From an uncultured Oscillospiraceae bacterium (GTDB taxonomy: Bacteria > Bacillota > Clostridia > Oscillospirales > Oscillospiraceae): 64,000 nucleotides of DNA. Positions within the stretch are counted from its first letter, which is position 1; each line of letters opens with the position of its first letter. Where the stretch lies: positions 1 to 64,000 of the forward strand of contig CAJTSQ010000012.1 in assembly GCA_910578735.1 (NCBI GenBank), written 5' to 3'. Below the pieces are notes generated by a model that was not told the DNA's origin, did no database searches, and saw only the letters and a list, made by a program, of their open reading frames with translations. The translations under genes and the position numbers were made by a program. Below, piece by piece: positions 8,027-16,190 of this stretch.

Positions 8027-8239
8027 ATGCTGAAATTGGCGGAAAGACTCTATTTACTCCGCAAGGAGCATAATCTCACCCAGGAGGCCACAGCGAAGGA
8101 ACTGGGAATATCAATGAAGTCCTACTGTCGTTACGAAAAAAAAGAGCGGGAACCAACTGCATCTATTCTCGTTCAAATGGCAAAATTCTACAACGTCTCG
8201 CTAGACTATCTGGTGGGGCTGAAGGATGAGCGGGAGTAA
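8027..8239 (+). CDS. Small XRE-family helix-turn-helix regulator
   Basis: The 70-aa protein is a single HTH_3 domain. LTQEATAKELGISMKSYCRYEKKER holds helices 2 and 3, and FYNVSLDYLVGL is the usual domain end. There is no sensor domain. GAGGTGA lies 8 bases before the ATG. It diverges from the 87-aa gene and probably binds the paired repeats between them. It probably represses that gene and itself. The pair sits between serC and serA without an obvious link to serine synthesis. Confidence 0.85.
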   Translation: MLKLAERLYLLRKEHNLTQEATAKELGISMKSYCRYEKKEREPTASILVQMAKFYNVSLDYLVGLKDERE

Positions 8240-8261
8240 CCCTCGTCCCGCCGCAGCGAAA

Positions 8262-8392
8262 AAGGCCCCCTTGCCAAAGGGGGCTGTCACCGCCGCAGGC
8301 GGTGACTGGGGGATTCCGTTCTATTGAGCCGTGTCTGTCGACGGAATCCCCCCGCCACTTCGTGGCCCTCCCCCCTTTGGCAAGGGGGGCTT
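8262..8392. repeat. Cloverleaf-type palindromic intergenic repeat, copy 1
   Basis: The element is built from nested inverted repeats. Terminal arms are CCCTTGCCAAAGGG and CCCTTTGGCAAGGG. Inside are a GTCACCGCC/GGCGGTGAC hairpin, a pair GGGGGATTCCGT/ACGGAATCCCCC, and a small GCCACTTCGTGGC hairpin. The same layout with a different sequence recurs at 61701-61885. No open frame or transposase lies within it, so it is MITE-like or an RNA-structure element. Confidence 0.75.
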
Positions 8393-8417
8393 ATTACATT
8401 GATTCGAGGTAATTCAC

Positions 8418-9590
8418 ATGTACCGTATCAAAACCCTGAACAAAATTTCCTCCGCGGGCCTGTCCCGCCTGGACCGGGAGCGGTTCCAGGTGGGGAACGA
8501 CCTGGAGAACGAGGACGGCATCCTGGTCCGCTCCGCCCCTATGCACGACTATGCCTTTCCCGACTCCCTCCGTGCCATCGCCCGGGCCGGGGCGGGCACC
8601 AACAACATCCCCGTCGACCGATGCTCGGAAAACGGCATTGTGGTCTTCAACACTCCCGGCGCCAACGCCAACGCGGTGAAGGAGCTGGTCATCGCCGCCA
8701 TGCTGGTGGCCTCCCGGGACATTCTGGGCGGTGCCGACTGGGTGCAGGAGCAGGCCCACACCCCCAAGGTAGACGTGGCCGCCGCCGTGGAGAAGGGCAA
8801 GTCCGCCTTCGTTGGCCCGGAGCTGTATAAAAAGACCCTGGGCGTCATCGGCCTGGGTGCCATCGGGGCCCTGGTGTGCAACATCGCCCTGGACCTGGGA
8901 ATGGACGTCTACGGCTACGACCCCTTCCTGTCGGTGGACGCCGCCCTGCGGCTGGACCGCCACGTCCATGTGGTGAAGGATGTAAACGAGCTGTATAAGG
9001 TGTCCGATTATATCACCATCCATGTCCCATACAACAGCTCCACCAAGGACTTTATCAACGCTGAGGCCATCGGCAAGATGAAGGGCCAGGTTCGGGTGCT
9101 CAACCTGGCCCGGGGCGGTCTGGTCAACGACGAGGACATGATCGCCGCCCTGGAGTCCGGCCGGGTGGCCAAGTACGTCACCGACTTCCCCGACGAACGG
9201 ATCGCCACGGCGAAAAACGTGATTGCTCTGCCCCACCTGGGGGCCTCCACCCCGGAGAGTGAGGAGAACTGCGCTGTCATGGCCGCCCGCCAGCTTCAGG
9301 ATTATCTGCTCAACGGCAACATCACCAACTCGGTAAACCTGCCCAATGTGGTCCAGGACTGGAGCGGCATCGCCCGCATCTGCCTGATCCACAAGAATGT
9401 GCCCGGTATGCTGACCCAGATCATGACCGCCCTGTCCGACGACCACATCAATGTGGAGAACTTGACCAACAAGTCCAAAAAGGACTACGCCTACACCGTG
9501 GTGGACGTAAACACCCGCCTCACGGAGGAGGCGGTGGAGGAGCTGCGGGCCATCCCCAATATGATCCGGGTACGGGTCCTGAATCACTGA
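8418..9590 (+). CDS. serA: D-3-phosphoglycerate dehydrogenase
   Basis: The 390-aa enzyme oxidises 3-phosphoglycerate to 3-phosphohydroxypyruvate, the first step of serine synthesis. The NAD-binding loop is GVIGLGAIGA (about 146-155) followed by the acidic YGYDPF. The catalytic arginine is in NLARGGLV, and the catalytic histidine in LPHLGASTPESEENC (about 275). A C-terminal ACT domain from about residue 320 starts HKNVPGMLTQIM. This short form lacks the extra intervening domain of long SerA. GAGGTAA sits upstream of the ATG. It feeds SerC encoded upstream. Confidence 0.94.
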   Translation: MYRIKTLNKISSAGLSRLDRERFQVGNDLENEDGILVRSAPMHDYAFPDSLRAIARAGAGTNNIPVDRCSENGIVVFNTPGANANAVKELVIAAMLVASRDILGGADWVQEQAHTPKVDVAAAVEKGKSAFVGPELYKKTLGVIGLGAIGALVCNIALDLGMDVYGYDPFLSVDAALRLDRHVHVVKDVNELYKVSDYITIHVPYNSSTKDFINAEAIGKMKGQVRVLNLARGGLVNDEDMIAALESGRVAKYVTDFPDERIATAKNVIALPHLGASTPESEENCAVMAARQLQDYLLNGNITNSVNLPNVVQDWSGIARICLIHKNVPGMLTQIMTALSDDHINVENLTNKSKKDYAYTVVDVNTRLTEEAVEELRAIPNMIRVRVLNH

Positions 9591-9608
9591 TCCATCTGTC
9601 ATAGAGAG

Positions 9609-9645
9609 AAAAACCGGGACGGACCGCTGGTCCGTCCCGGTTTTT
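9609..9645. terminator. Bidirectional intrinsic terminator after serA
   Basis: A 17-bp perfect stem (9609-9625 with 9629-9645, loop GCT) carries A-run and T-run ends, so it works on both strands for serA and the converging DHHW gene. Confidence 0.92.
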
Positions 9646-9673
9646 GCGCCTGTTTGAACTTGTATCTACCGGT

Positions 9674-10792
9674 CTACCGGGACAGCAAAAACAGCTTGTC
9701 GTCACTGGAGAAGTTGGGGAAGCTGTAGAGTACGATCACGGTGTCGATGCTGTTTTCCTCCACATAATCCTTCACGCTGGTCATATTGTAGCGCAGATCA
9801 AAGAGATGAAGCTCCGAAAAGCGCTCCGTGAGAAAGGGGGCCAGGGAATCGGAGTAGGAGTCCCGGATCAGGAGTACCCTGGGGCCGTCGCTGCCCTCCT
9901 TCTCCACCACGCACAGGGGCTGATTGCCTCCCAGGAAGTAGGCGTACTTGTCCTTTACCTCCAGCTTTTCCTCCACGTAGAGGCTCCCCTCCTCCGGCGC
10001 GCCGTTGAAGTAGGCGGTCACCTTGATGCCCTCGTCAGGGACGTAGGTGTCGATCCGGTCCGGAGGCAGCCAGCGCACCCCGGAGGAGGAAAAGAGGGTG
10101 CCGTTGAACTGGTCGGTCACTGTCGTTTTCTGATACTGGTTCAGGTCCAGGGGGGCCAGACCCATGGCCTCCAAAACGGCGTTGGCTCCGTAGTAAGCCC
10201 CCAGGCTGGTCCAGTGGTGGTCGGTGCGGTAGTAGATATCCTCCCCGCTGTGGGCGGATAGGGCGGAATACAGGTCGATGGTGGAGGCCCCGGTGGAGAA
10301 GTAGAGTCGGTCGATAACGGCCTTCTCATCCGCCGTTGGCGCTCCTGCCGGAAGGCGGTCTGCCCAGATTTCCGCCGCCGAGGGGATCAGGCCGAAGTAA
10401 ACCGGGACGGACACATTGCCCGTCAGGGTGTCCACATAGCCCATATCCTTGTCCAGCTTGTCCAAATCGGGCTCGTCCACCCGATTGATGAGGGTGTTCT
10501 GCTTGCCAAAGTAGATTCCGTTGTTCTCCCTCTTGCCGGACAGCCGCTCGCTCCAGGCCTTGGCGGCCACCCAGAAGTCCCGGCCCACAATGTGGTCGGA
10601 GACGTAGTCCTCCGCCTCCTCCATAAATTTGCCGCTGCCCAGGTTCTCCACCGTCAGCTTGGGGGGCTTTTGCGGGAAGCGGTTCTCCAGGGGGAGAAAA
10701 TCCTTGTCGGGCAGCAGCAGGCTGACCACAGACATGCACCCGATAAAAGCGCAGAACAGAACGGTGAGAAATACGCTGAATTTTTTTGACAT
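9674..10792 (-). CDS. DHHW-family membrane-anchored extracellular protein
   Basis: The 372-aa protein starts with one hydrophobic segment (about residues 7-27), then an extracellular domain. RTDHHWTS (about residue 190) is the signature of the DHHW/AlgX-like SGNH-type family that works with MBOAT proteins in polysaccharide O-acylation. IRDSYSDSLAPF near 307 is the second conserved block of this fold. GGAGG lies before the ATG. It is the second gene after the MBOAT gene, 12 bases downstream, so the two act together on a cell-surface glycan. Substrate is unknown. Confidence 0.85.
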   Translation of the reverse strand: MSKKFSVFLTVLFCAFIGCMSVVSLLLPDKDFLPLENRFPQKPPKLTVENLGSGKFMEEAEDYVSDHIVGRDFWVAAKAWSERLSGKRENNGIYFGKQNTLINRVDEPDLDKLDKDMGYVDTLTGNVSVPVYFGLIPSAAEIWADRLPAGAPTADEKAVIDRLYFSTGASTIDLYSALSAHSGEDIYYRTDHHWTSLGAYYGANAVLEAMGLAPLDLNQYQKTTVTDQFNGTLFSSSGVRWLPPDRIDTYVPDEGIKVTAYFNGAPEEGSLYVEEKLEVKDKYAYFLGGNQPLCVVEKEGSDGPRVLLIRDSYSDSLAPFLTERFSELHLFDLRYNMTSVKDYVEENSIDTVIVLYSFPNFSSDDKLFLLSR

Positions 10793-10804
10793 GTCCGCGC
10801 CTCC

Positions 10805-12208
10805 TCAGAAATTAGAATACAGGAAGGGGTTGTAGGTGCCGTCCACCAGGTAGGCGGTGCATACCAGCAGCCCCACCACCGCCAGCAGGGTGCAGACCAC
10901 GTATTGGGTCCTCCTGCCCATGGAGTGGTAGGCCGCCCGTCCCAGGGGGGTGGAGGCCAGGGCAGCCACGCACAGGATGGGCAGGTAACTGGTCAGGTAG
11001 TATCCAAACCAGCCGTTTATCAGGGGGACGCCTCCCAGGCCGAACATCACCTTCAGGTAGGCCCCCAGGTGAGAGAAGTCCTCCAGGGCGAAGATGGCCC
11101 AGCTCACCATGACAAAGAACATGGTATACACGTGGCCTACCACGGCGGGAGCCCGCTCCAGCGGCTTCAGCAGGAAAAATTTTTCCACCATCAGCAGGGC
11201 GAAGAAGTACAGCCCCCACATCAAGAAGTTCCAGCTGGCCCCATGCCAGATGCCGGTGGCTGCCCACACCACAAACAGGTTGAACATCCACCGGGGCTTG
11301 GCGCACCGGTTGCCCCCCAGGGGGATGTAGAGGTACTCCCGGAACCAGGTGCTCAGGGAGATGTGCCACCGCCGCCAGAACTCGGTGATGCTCTTGGAAA
11401 TATAGGGGTAATTGAAGTTGGGCAAAAACTCAAAGCCCAGCATCCGCCCCAGGCCCACGGCCATATCCGAGTAGCCGGAGAAGTCGAAATAGATCTGAAA
11501 GGTGAAGGCCAGCACCCCCAGCCAGGCCCCGGCCACCGTCAGCTCGGCGGGGGCCATGGCCTTGTAGCTGTCCCACAGCATCCCCACGTTGTTGGCGATC
11601 AGCAGCTTCTTTCCCAGGCCCACCATGAGAATCTGCACCCCGGAAGCAAACCTCTCGGTGGAGCAGGTCCGCTCATTGATCTGGTCCCCCAGGTCCTTAT
11701 ACTTGATGATGGGGCCGGCGATGAGCTGGGGGAAAAGGGTGACAAAGGTGCCGAAGTTGAGGATGGACCGCTGGGCCCGGGCGTCTCCCCGGTAGACGTC
11801 GATGGTGTAGCTCATAGTCTGAAAGGTGTAGAAGGAGATGCCAATGGGCAGGTGAATCCCCAGCACCGGCATAAAGGTGAGCCCCACCGACTGAAGGGAC
11901 CCGGCGATGAAGTCCCAGTACTTGAAGAAGCAAAGCAGGGCCAGGTTGAACACGATGGAGGAGGCCACCGCCATTTTCGCGCCCCTGTCGTTCCCCCTGG
12001 CCTTGCACCGCTCCACCAGCAGGCCGTGGGTGTAGTCGATGGCGGTGGACAGGAACATGATGGCCACATAGACCCGCTCCCCCCACCAGTAGAAGAACAG
12101 GGAGGCGCACAGCAGCACTACGTTGCGCCCCCTGCGGGGAACGATATAGTACAGGAAAAGGGTGAGGACCAGAAAATAGAACATGAAAATGGGGGTGGAA
12201 AAGACCAT
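10805..12208 (-). CDS. MBOAT-family membrane O-acyltransferase (AlgI/DltB type)
   Basis: The 467-aa protein has about ten or more membrane segments and moves acyl groups from the cytosol to surface glycans. Family marks are FFYWWGE near residue 43, FPQLIAGPIIKY, SITEFWRRWHISLSTWFREYLYIPLGG, and ATGIWHGASWNFLMWGLYF, which holds the essential membrane histidine (about 318). The start ATG at 12206-12208 has GAGGTGA 7 bases upstream; an in-frame ATG seven codons earlier has none. It forms an operon with the DHHW gene. A palindromic repeat separates it from the lipoprotein gene upstream. Confidence 0.93.
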   Translation of the reverse strand: MVFSTPIFMFYFLVLTLFLYYIVPRRGRNVVLLCASLFFYWWGERVYVAIMFLSTAIDYTHGLLVERCKARGNDRGAKMAVASSIVFNLALLCFFKYWDFIAGSLQSVGLTFMPVLGIHLPIGISFYTFQTMSYTIDVYRGDARAQRSILNFGTFVTLFPQLIAGPIIKYKDLGDQINERTCSTERFASGVQILMVGLGKKLLIANNVGMLWDSYKAMAPAELTVAGAWLGVLAFTFQIYFDFSGYSDMAVGLGRMLGFEFLPNFNYPYISKSITEFWRRWHISLSTWFREYLYIPLGGNRCAKPRWMFNLFVVWAATGIWHGASWNFLMWGLYFFALLMVEKFFLLKPLERAPAVVGHVYTMFFVMVSWAIFALEDFSHLGAYLKVMFGLGGVPLINGWFGYYLTSYLPILCVAALASTPLGRAAYHSMGRRTQYVVCTLLAVVGLLVCTAYLVDGTYNPFLYSNF

Positions 12209-12230
12209 AGCGGTCACCTCATTCAGCATT

Positions 12231-12300
12231 GTAGGGGCCGGCGCTTTCGCCGGCCCGCTTTTTACAGGAAAGAAGGGCCGCCGAGGGCGGCGGCCCCTAC
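12231..12300. repeat. GC-rich GTAGGGG...CCCCTAC palindromic repeat
   Basis: The 70-base element begins GTAGGGGCCGGCG and ends GCGGCGGCCCCTAC. Each half contains its own hairpin (GCCGGC..GCCGGC; GCCGCC..GGCGGC). It lies between the lipoprotein and MBOAT genes and belongs to a family also at 22261, 28011, 39179, 42577 and 53570. Confidence 0.75.
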
Positions 12301-12310
12301 TCAGGATGTC

Positions 12311-13330
12311 TTAAAACAGGGCGTTAAATTCGTTGACGATATCGTCGCAGTTCTCATGGACGATCATCATCACATAGTTGCCGTTGGAGACAATACGGGA
12401 GTTATTCTCCCACTGGTCCATAGCCATAGGGTACTGCGCGCCACCGGGGCCGTTGCCGTCGCCCACCATGTAGTCGATCCGGGACTGGAAGGCGGCCTTG
12501 ACCGCGTCTACATCCTTGCTGTCCTTCACCTGGACCAGACCGAACTCGCCGTTGTTCATGGAGATCATGCAGACATAGACCAGCATTTGCTCGGCGCTGA
12601 TGCCGGACAGGCCGGGGTAGACATTGTCCAGAATGGAACTGTCGGCCAGCTCCAGGAAGCCGAATTCATACTTGCCGGTGATGGTGCTGTAGAAGGCGGA
12701 CAGGTCCACATTGGTGGAGGGGGTGCTGCTGGAACTGCCGGAGCCGGAGGAGGAACCGCTGCCGTCAGGCTTTGGATCGGGCTTCTGTTCAGGCTTGGAC
12801 TCATTCTTCCAGTCGCAGGTGACAGTGCAGGTGGCCTTGGCGCCGCCGCATTCCACCGTGATGGTGGCCTTGCCGGGAGCGACGGCCTTGATGGTGCCCT
12901 TCTTATCCACGGTAGCCACCTTCTTGTCGCTGGAGGTGTAGGTGGCGTCGGCGTCGATCTCAGGCTCGGCGGTGTATCGCAGCTGGAAGGTGGCCCCGGC
13001 CTTGGTCAGCTTGACCGAGGTCTTGTTCAGGGTGATGGTGACGGTGGGAAGGGGCTGGAGGTCTCCGCTGCTGCTTGAGCCGCCGGGGTTGGATGCGTCA
13101 GGCTGGGAGCCGTCGGGGTTGGATGCGTCGGGCTGAGAGCCGTCGGGGGTGGAACCGTCGGGGGTGGAACCGTCGGGCTGGCTGGAGCTGCCGCCGGGGG
13201 CGATGACGCTCACGTCGGAGCCGCTGCCGGGGTTGGAGGAGGAACTGCCGCCCTTGTTTCCGCCTCCGCAGGCGGCCAGGGACAGGGCCATAGCGGTGGC
13301 CAGCACCGCAGCAAAGATACGTCTTTTCAT
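12311..13330 (-). CDS. Secreted lipoprotein with Pro-Asp-Gly-Ser repeats, BIG2-like Ig domain and DUF4358-like C-terminus
   Basis: The 339-aa protein has a lipoprotein signal peptide ending LAACGGG (cysteine at residue 21). Residues about 48-85 are tandem PDGS/PDAS repeats, probably a flexible spacer. Residues about 95-170 form a bacterial Ig-like (BIG2) domain (YTSSDKKVATVDKKGTIKAVAPGKATITV). After a Ser/Gly linker, the last 120 residues look like a DUF4358 domain. Such lipoproteins often accompany MBOAT/DHHW genes in Clostridia, so a role in surface-polysaccharide acylation is inferred. AAAGGAG lies upstream of the ATG. Confidence 0.8.
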   Translation of the reverse strand: MKRRIFAAVLATAMALSLAACGGGNKGGSSSSNPGSGSDVSVIAPGGSSSQPDGSTPDGSTPDGSQPDASNPDGSQPDASNPGGSSSSGDLQPLPTVTITLNKTSVKLTKAGATFQLRYTAEPEIDADATYTSSDKKVATVDKKGTIKAVAPGKATITVECGGAKATCTVTCDWKNESKPEQKPDPKPDGSGSSSGSGSSSSTPSTNVDLSAFYSTITGKYEFGFLELADSSILDNVYPGLSGISAEQMLVYVCMISMNNGEFGLVQVKDSKDVDAVKAAFQSRIDYMVGDGNGPGGAQYPMAMDQWENNSRIVSNGNYVMMIVHENCDDIVNEFNALF

Positions 13331-13447
13331 AGTAAGTAAACTCCTTTTCTTTTGGGGTTGTATGGTAACCCTTGTTTGGGTTCTGTCAGGTTTGACGCAT
13401 AAGCTGAAAAAAGGTTCCCGCCTGAAAAAATTTTTTTAACCGGAAAT

Positions 13448-13476
13448 ATTATACCCTCTTCCCCAGGTCCTGGCAA
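13448..13476 (-). promoter_or_regulatory. Sigma-A promoter of the lipoprotein/MBOAT/DHHW cluster
   Basis: On the minus strand TTGCCA (13471-13476) and TATAAT (13448-13453) are separated by 17 bases. It leaves a leader of about 110 bases with an A/T tract and a small AACCC/GGGTT hairpin. Confidence 0.75.
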
Positions 13477-13531
13477 GGGCTTTGTCCTTCTTCGCCGGAC
13501 CAAATTTTCTCGTCCCCTGAACAGGTTCCGC

Positions 13532-13560
13532 TTGCGAAGCGGGGAACAAAGTTTTATAAT
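13532..13560 (+). promoter_or_regulatory. Promoter of the exonuclease III gene
   Basis: TTGCGA (13532-13537) and TATAAT (13555-13560) have a 17-base spacer. The -35 lies inside a hairpin-forming palindrome, CCGCTTGCGAAGCGG (13528-13542), a possible operator. Confidence 0.65.
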
Positions 13561-13590
13561 AGGCTGGAAGCTAAACAAAGGAGCTGCGCT

Positions 13591-14349
13591 ATGAAATTCA
13601 TTTCCTGGAATGTGAACGGCCTGCGGGCCTGTATGAAAAAGGGCTTTCTGGAGTTCTATCAAAAGGAACGCCCCGACTTTCTCTGCCTTCAGGAGACTAA
13701 AATGGAGCCGGGCCAGGCGGACGTGCCGCTGGGAGAAAATATCCTGGCGTTTTGGAACTCCGCAGAGAAGAAGGGCTACTCAGGCACCGCCATTTTCACC
13801 CCCCACTCCCCCATCGCCGCCGCCTGCGGCATGGATATCGACCGGCACGACCACGAGGGGCGGCTCATTACCCTGGAGTATGAGGCGTTCTACCTGGTGT
13901 GCTGCTACACCCCCAACGCCCAGGACGGGCTGAAGCGGCTGGACTACCGCATGGAGTGGGAGGACGACCTGCGGAACTACCTCGTGTCGCTGGACAGGAC
14001 CAAGCCGGTGATCTACTGCGGCGACCTGAACGTGGCCCATGAGGAGATCGACCTGAAAAATCCCAAAACCAACCGGGGCAACGCTGGCTTCTCCGACCAG
14101 GAGCGGGAGAAGATGACTGCCCTGCTCTCCTCCGGCTTTACCGATACCTTCCGCTATCTCCACCCCGACCAGGAGGGGGCCTACTCCTGGTGGTCCTACC
14201 GCTTTCACGCCAGGCAGAACAACGCAGGGTGGCGCATCGACTACTTCATCGTCTCCCACCGCCTGCGGGACAAAATCCTCCGGGCAGAAATCCTCTCTGA
14301 TGTAGAGGGCAGCGACCACTGCCCTGTTCTGCTGGAGCTGGATGTTTAA
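13591..14349 (+). CDS. xth: Exodeoxyribonuclease III / AP endonuclease
   Basis: The 252-aa enzyme cuts DNA at abasic sites in base-excision repair. The family start is KFISWNVNGLRA, with the metal-binding glutamate in LQETKM (about residue 34). GDLNVAHEEIDL (about 147) carries the catalytic Asp and Asn. YSWWSYR and the end SDVEGSDHCPVLLEL hold the catalytic Asp-His pair. AAAGGAGC precedes the ATG. Length is normal. It is followed 18 bases later by metF, probably on the same transcript. Confidence 0.96.
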   Translation: MKFISWNVNGLRACMKKGFLEFYQKERPDFLCLQETKMEPGQADVPLGENILAFWNSAEKKGYSGTAIFTPHSPIAAACGMDIDRHDHEGRLITLEYEAFYLVCCYTPNAQDGLKRLDYRMEWEDDLRNYLVSLDRTKPVIYCGDLNVAHEEIDLKNPKTNRGNAGFSDQEREKMTALLSSGFTDTFRYLHPDQEGAYSWWSYRFHARQNNAGWRIDYFIVSHRLRDKILRAEILSDVEGSDHCPVLLELDV

Positions 14350-14367
14350 AAGAAAGAAGGAATTTCC

Positions 14368-15234
14368 ATGAAATTGCGCGAATTATTCGGTCAAGGCCGG
14401 GCTGTTTTCTCCTGTGAGGTCTTCCCCCCCAAAAAGGATGCCCCGGTGGACAGCATCTACAAGACCCTGGACGGCCTGAAGGACATCCGCCCCGACTTTA
14501 TCAGCGTCACCTTCGGGGCGGGAGGCTCCCAGGTGAACCAGACCACCCGGGATATCGCCGCCCTGATCGAAAACCAATACCACATCCCCGCCATGGCCCA
14601 CCTCACCTGTGTAGCTGCGGGGCAGGTGGATGTGGACCGGCTGCTGACCGACCTGAAAGCAGCCGGGGTGGAGAATGTGCTGGCCCTGCGGGGAGACGTA
14701 AGCCCGGACTATCCCCCCAAGACCGACTTCAAGTACGCCAGTGAGCTGGTGTCCTACATCCGGGAGCGGGGGGACTTCGGCGTGTCCGCCGCCTGCTACC
14801 CCGAGGGCCATTTGGAGAGCCCCGATCTAATCAGCGACATCCGCCACCTGAAGGAGAAGGTGGACGCCGGGGCCCAGCACCTGGTCAGCCAGCTGTTTTT
14901 CAACAACGACGACTTTTTCCGTTTCCTGGAGCGGGCCCGCATCGCCGGGATTACCGTCCCCATTGAGGCGGGCATCATGCCGGTACTGTCCAAGAGTTCC
15001 ATTCAGCGCATGGTGTCCATGTGCGGCGCCAGCATGCCCGCCAAGCTGACCCGCATTCTGGCCAAGTACGGCGACCACCCCGACGCCCTGCGGGAGGCGG
15101 GCATCGCCTACGCCATCGACCAGATCGCCGACCTGATTGCCGGCGGCGTGGACGGTATCCACCTGTACACCATGAACAACCCCGACGTGGCCAAGCAGAT
15201 CGCCGGGAGCATCGACTCCATTCGAAAGCTGTAA
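14368..15234 (+). CDS. metF: 5,10-methylenetetrahydrofolate reductase
   Basis: The 288-aa flavoprotein reduces methylene-THF to methyl-THF. The TIM-barrel start reads FSCEVFPPK, where the glutamate is the catalytic acid. ISVTFGAGGS, AHLTCVA, LALRGD (near residue 108) and YPEGH follow in the family order. QLFFNN and EAGIMPV lie in the C-terminal half. It is the short bacterial form without a regulatory domain. GAAGGAA lies before the ATG. It could supply methionine synthesis or a methyl-branch pathway; AhcY at 41.2 kb belongs to the same one-carbon cycle but is unlinked. Confidence 0.94.
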   Translation: MKLRELFGQGRAVFSCEVFPPKKDAPVDSIYKTLDGLKDIRPDFISVTFGAGGSQVNQTTRDIAALIENQYHIPAMAHLTCVAAGQVDVDRLLTDLKAAGVENVLALRGDVSPDYPPKTDFKYASELVSYIRERGDFGVSAACYPEGHLESPDLISDIRHLKEKVDAGAQHLVSQLFFNNDDFFRFLERARIAGITVPIEAGIMPVLSKSSIQRMVSMCGASMPAKLTRILAKYGDHPDALREAGIAYAIDQIADLIAGGVDGIHLYTMNNPDVAKQIAGSIDSIRKL

Positions 15235-15241
15235 ACAGCTC

Positions 15242-15273
15242 TGTGGGACCCGTCCACCTGGACGGGCCCCACA
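15242..15273 (+). terminator. Hairpin terminator after metF
   Basis: Arms TGTGGGACCCGTCC (15242-15255) and GGACGGGCCCCACA (15260-15273) pair with a single mismatch; a T-rich stretch follows. The sequence resembles the first half of the repeat at 42483-42549. Confidence 0.7.
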
Positions 15274-15376
15274 TGTTTCTGTATGTTCATATCTTCTTCA
15301 CGAAAATTTAAGGAGTTTTTTGTCGTCATCCATTTCTATCTGTGGTAGAATACCTGCTATGAATGGAGGCAATCCT

Positions 15377-16078
15377 ATGAAAAAAAGACAAAAGCTCCTG
15401 ATATTGACCGCCGCCCTCCTGCTGCTGGCGGGAGGCGGATGGTTTTTATACCGCACCGGATTCTTCCAGGCAGTCCGCTCTCTGGACTCTCTGCGGGCCT
15501 ATATCAGCCGTTTCGCGCCCTACTCCCACCTGTTCTTCTTCCTGCTCCAGTTCCTGGCCGTGGTGCTGGCCCCCATCCCCAGCAATGTCGTCGCCGCGGC
15601 GGGAGGGGTGCTGTTCGGCACGGCCCCCGCTTTTCTGCTCACCTTCGGGGCGGTGATGGCCGGCTCCTCCCTCACCTTCACCCTGGCCCGGGCGCTGGGC
15701 CGGGATTTTACCGACCGGATCGTCAGCCAAAAGCTATCGGAAAAGTATCAGGCCCTTCTGCACACCAAGGCCACCACCTTTTTGATTCTGGCCTTTCTCT
15801 TCCCCTTTTTTCCCGATGACATGCTGTGTATTCTGGCCGGCCTGACCGGCCTCTCCTTCCGCCGCTTTTTCCTGATCGTCCTGCTCACCCGGCCCTGGGG
15901 CCTGTTCTTCGCCAACGCCCTGGGTGGCTCCGGCCTGGAGCTGCCCCCCTGGATCATGCTCCCCATCGGACTGGCGGGACTGGCCGTATTCCTGCTGGGT
16001 ATGAAATATGGGGACAGGCTGGAAAATGCTGTCCTCGCCCGCCTGAGCGGGCGGGGGACCAAAAAGACACGGCCATAA
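15377..16078 (+). CDS. TVP38/TMEM64 (DedA-superfamily) membrane protein
   Basis: The 233-aa protein has about six hydrophobic segments. The SNARE-associated/VTT core includes PIPSNVVAAAGGVLFG (about 79-94), SSLTFTLARALGRDF and FLFPFFPDDMLCILAG, typical of TVP38-type proteins thought to move lipids or maintain the membrane. The ATG at 15377 has GGAGG 7 bases upstream; an in-frame ATG 19 codons earlier has no site. No operon partner is evident. Function in bacteria is not established. Confidence 0.85.
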   Translation: MKKRQKLLILTAALLLLAGGGWFLYRTGFFQAVRSLDSLRAYISRFAPYSHLFFFLLQFLAVVLAPIPSNVVAAAGGVLFGTAPAFLLTFGAVMAGSSLTFTLARALGRDFTDRIVSQKLSEKYQALLHTKATTFLILAFLFPFFPDDMLCILAGLTGLSFRRFFLIVLLTRPWGLFFANALGGSGLELPPWIMLPIGLAGLAVFLLGMKYGDRLENAVLARLSGRGTKKTRP

Positions 16079-16115
16079 AATTTGAGGCAGGCCCCCAAAT
16101 TTTTATGTTTTTCTC

Positions 16116-16179
16116 TTTACAAATCCAAAAGAATGTGATAGGATACCGCATAGTAGCTATTAAGAATCACTATTGTTAA
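16116..16179 (+). promoter_or_regulatory. Promoter and Fur/PerR-type operator of the perR-rubrerythrin operon
   Basis: TTTACA (16116-16121) and TAGGAT (16139-16144) have a 17-base spacer. Downstream is an inverted repeat TTAAGAAT-CACT-ATTGTTAA (16160-16179), 7 of 8 positions symmetric, of PerR/Fur-box type. It would allow autoregulation by the encoded PerR-like protein. Confidence 0.65.
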
Positions 16180-16190
16180 GGGGGCGGCAT

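Noticed and set aside
10904..13078. 724-codon plus-strand open frame opposite the MBOAT and lipoprotein genes
   Set aside because: It crosses two real genes and a repeat on the other strand; composition is low-complexity Gly/His/Pro.
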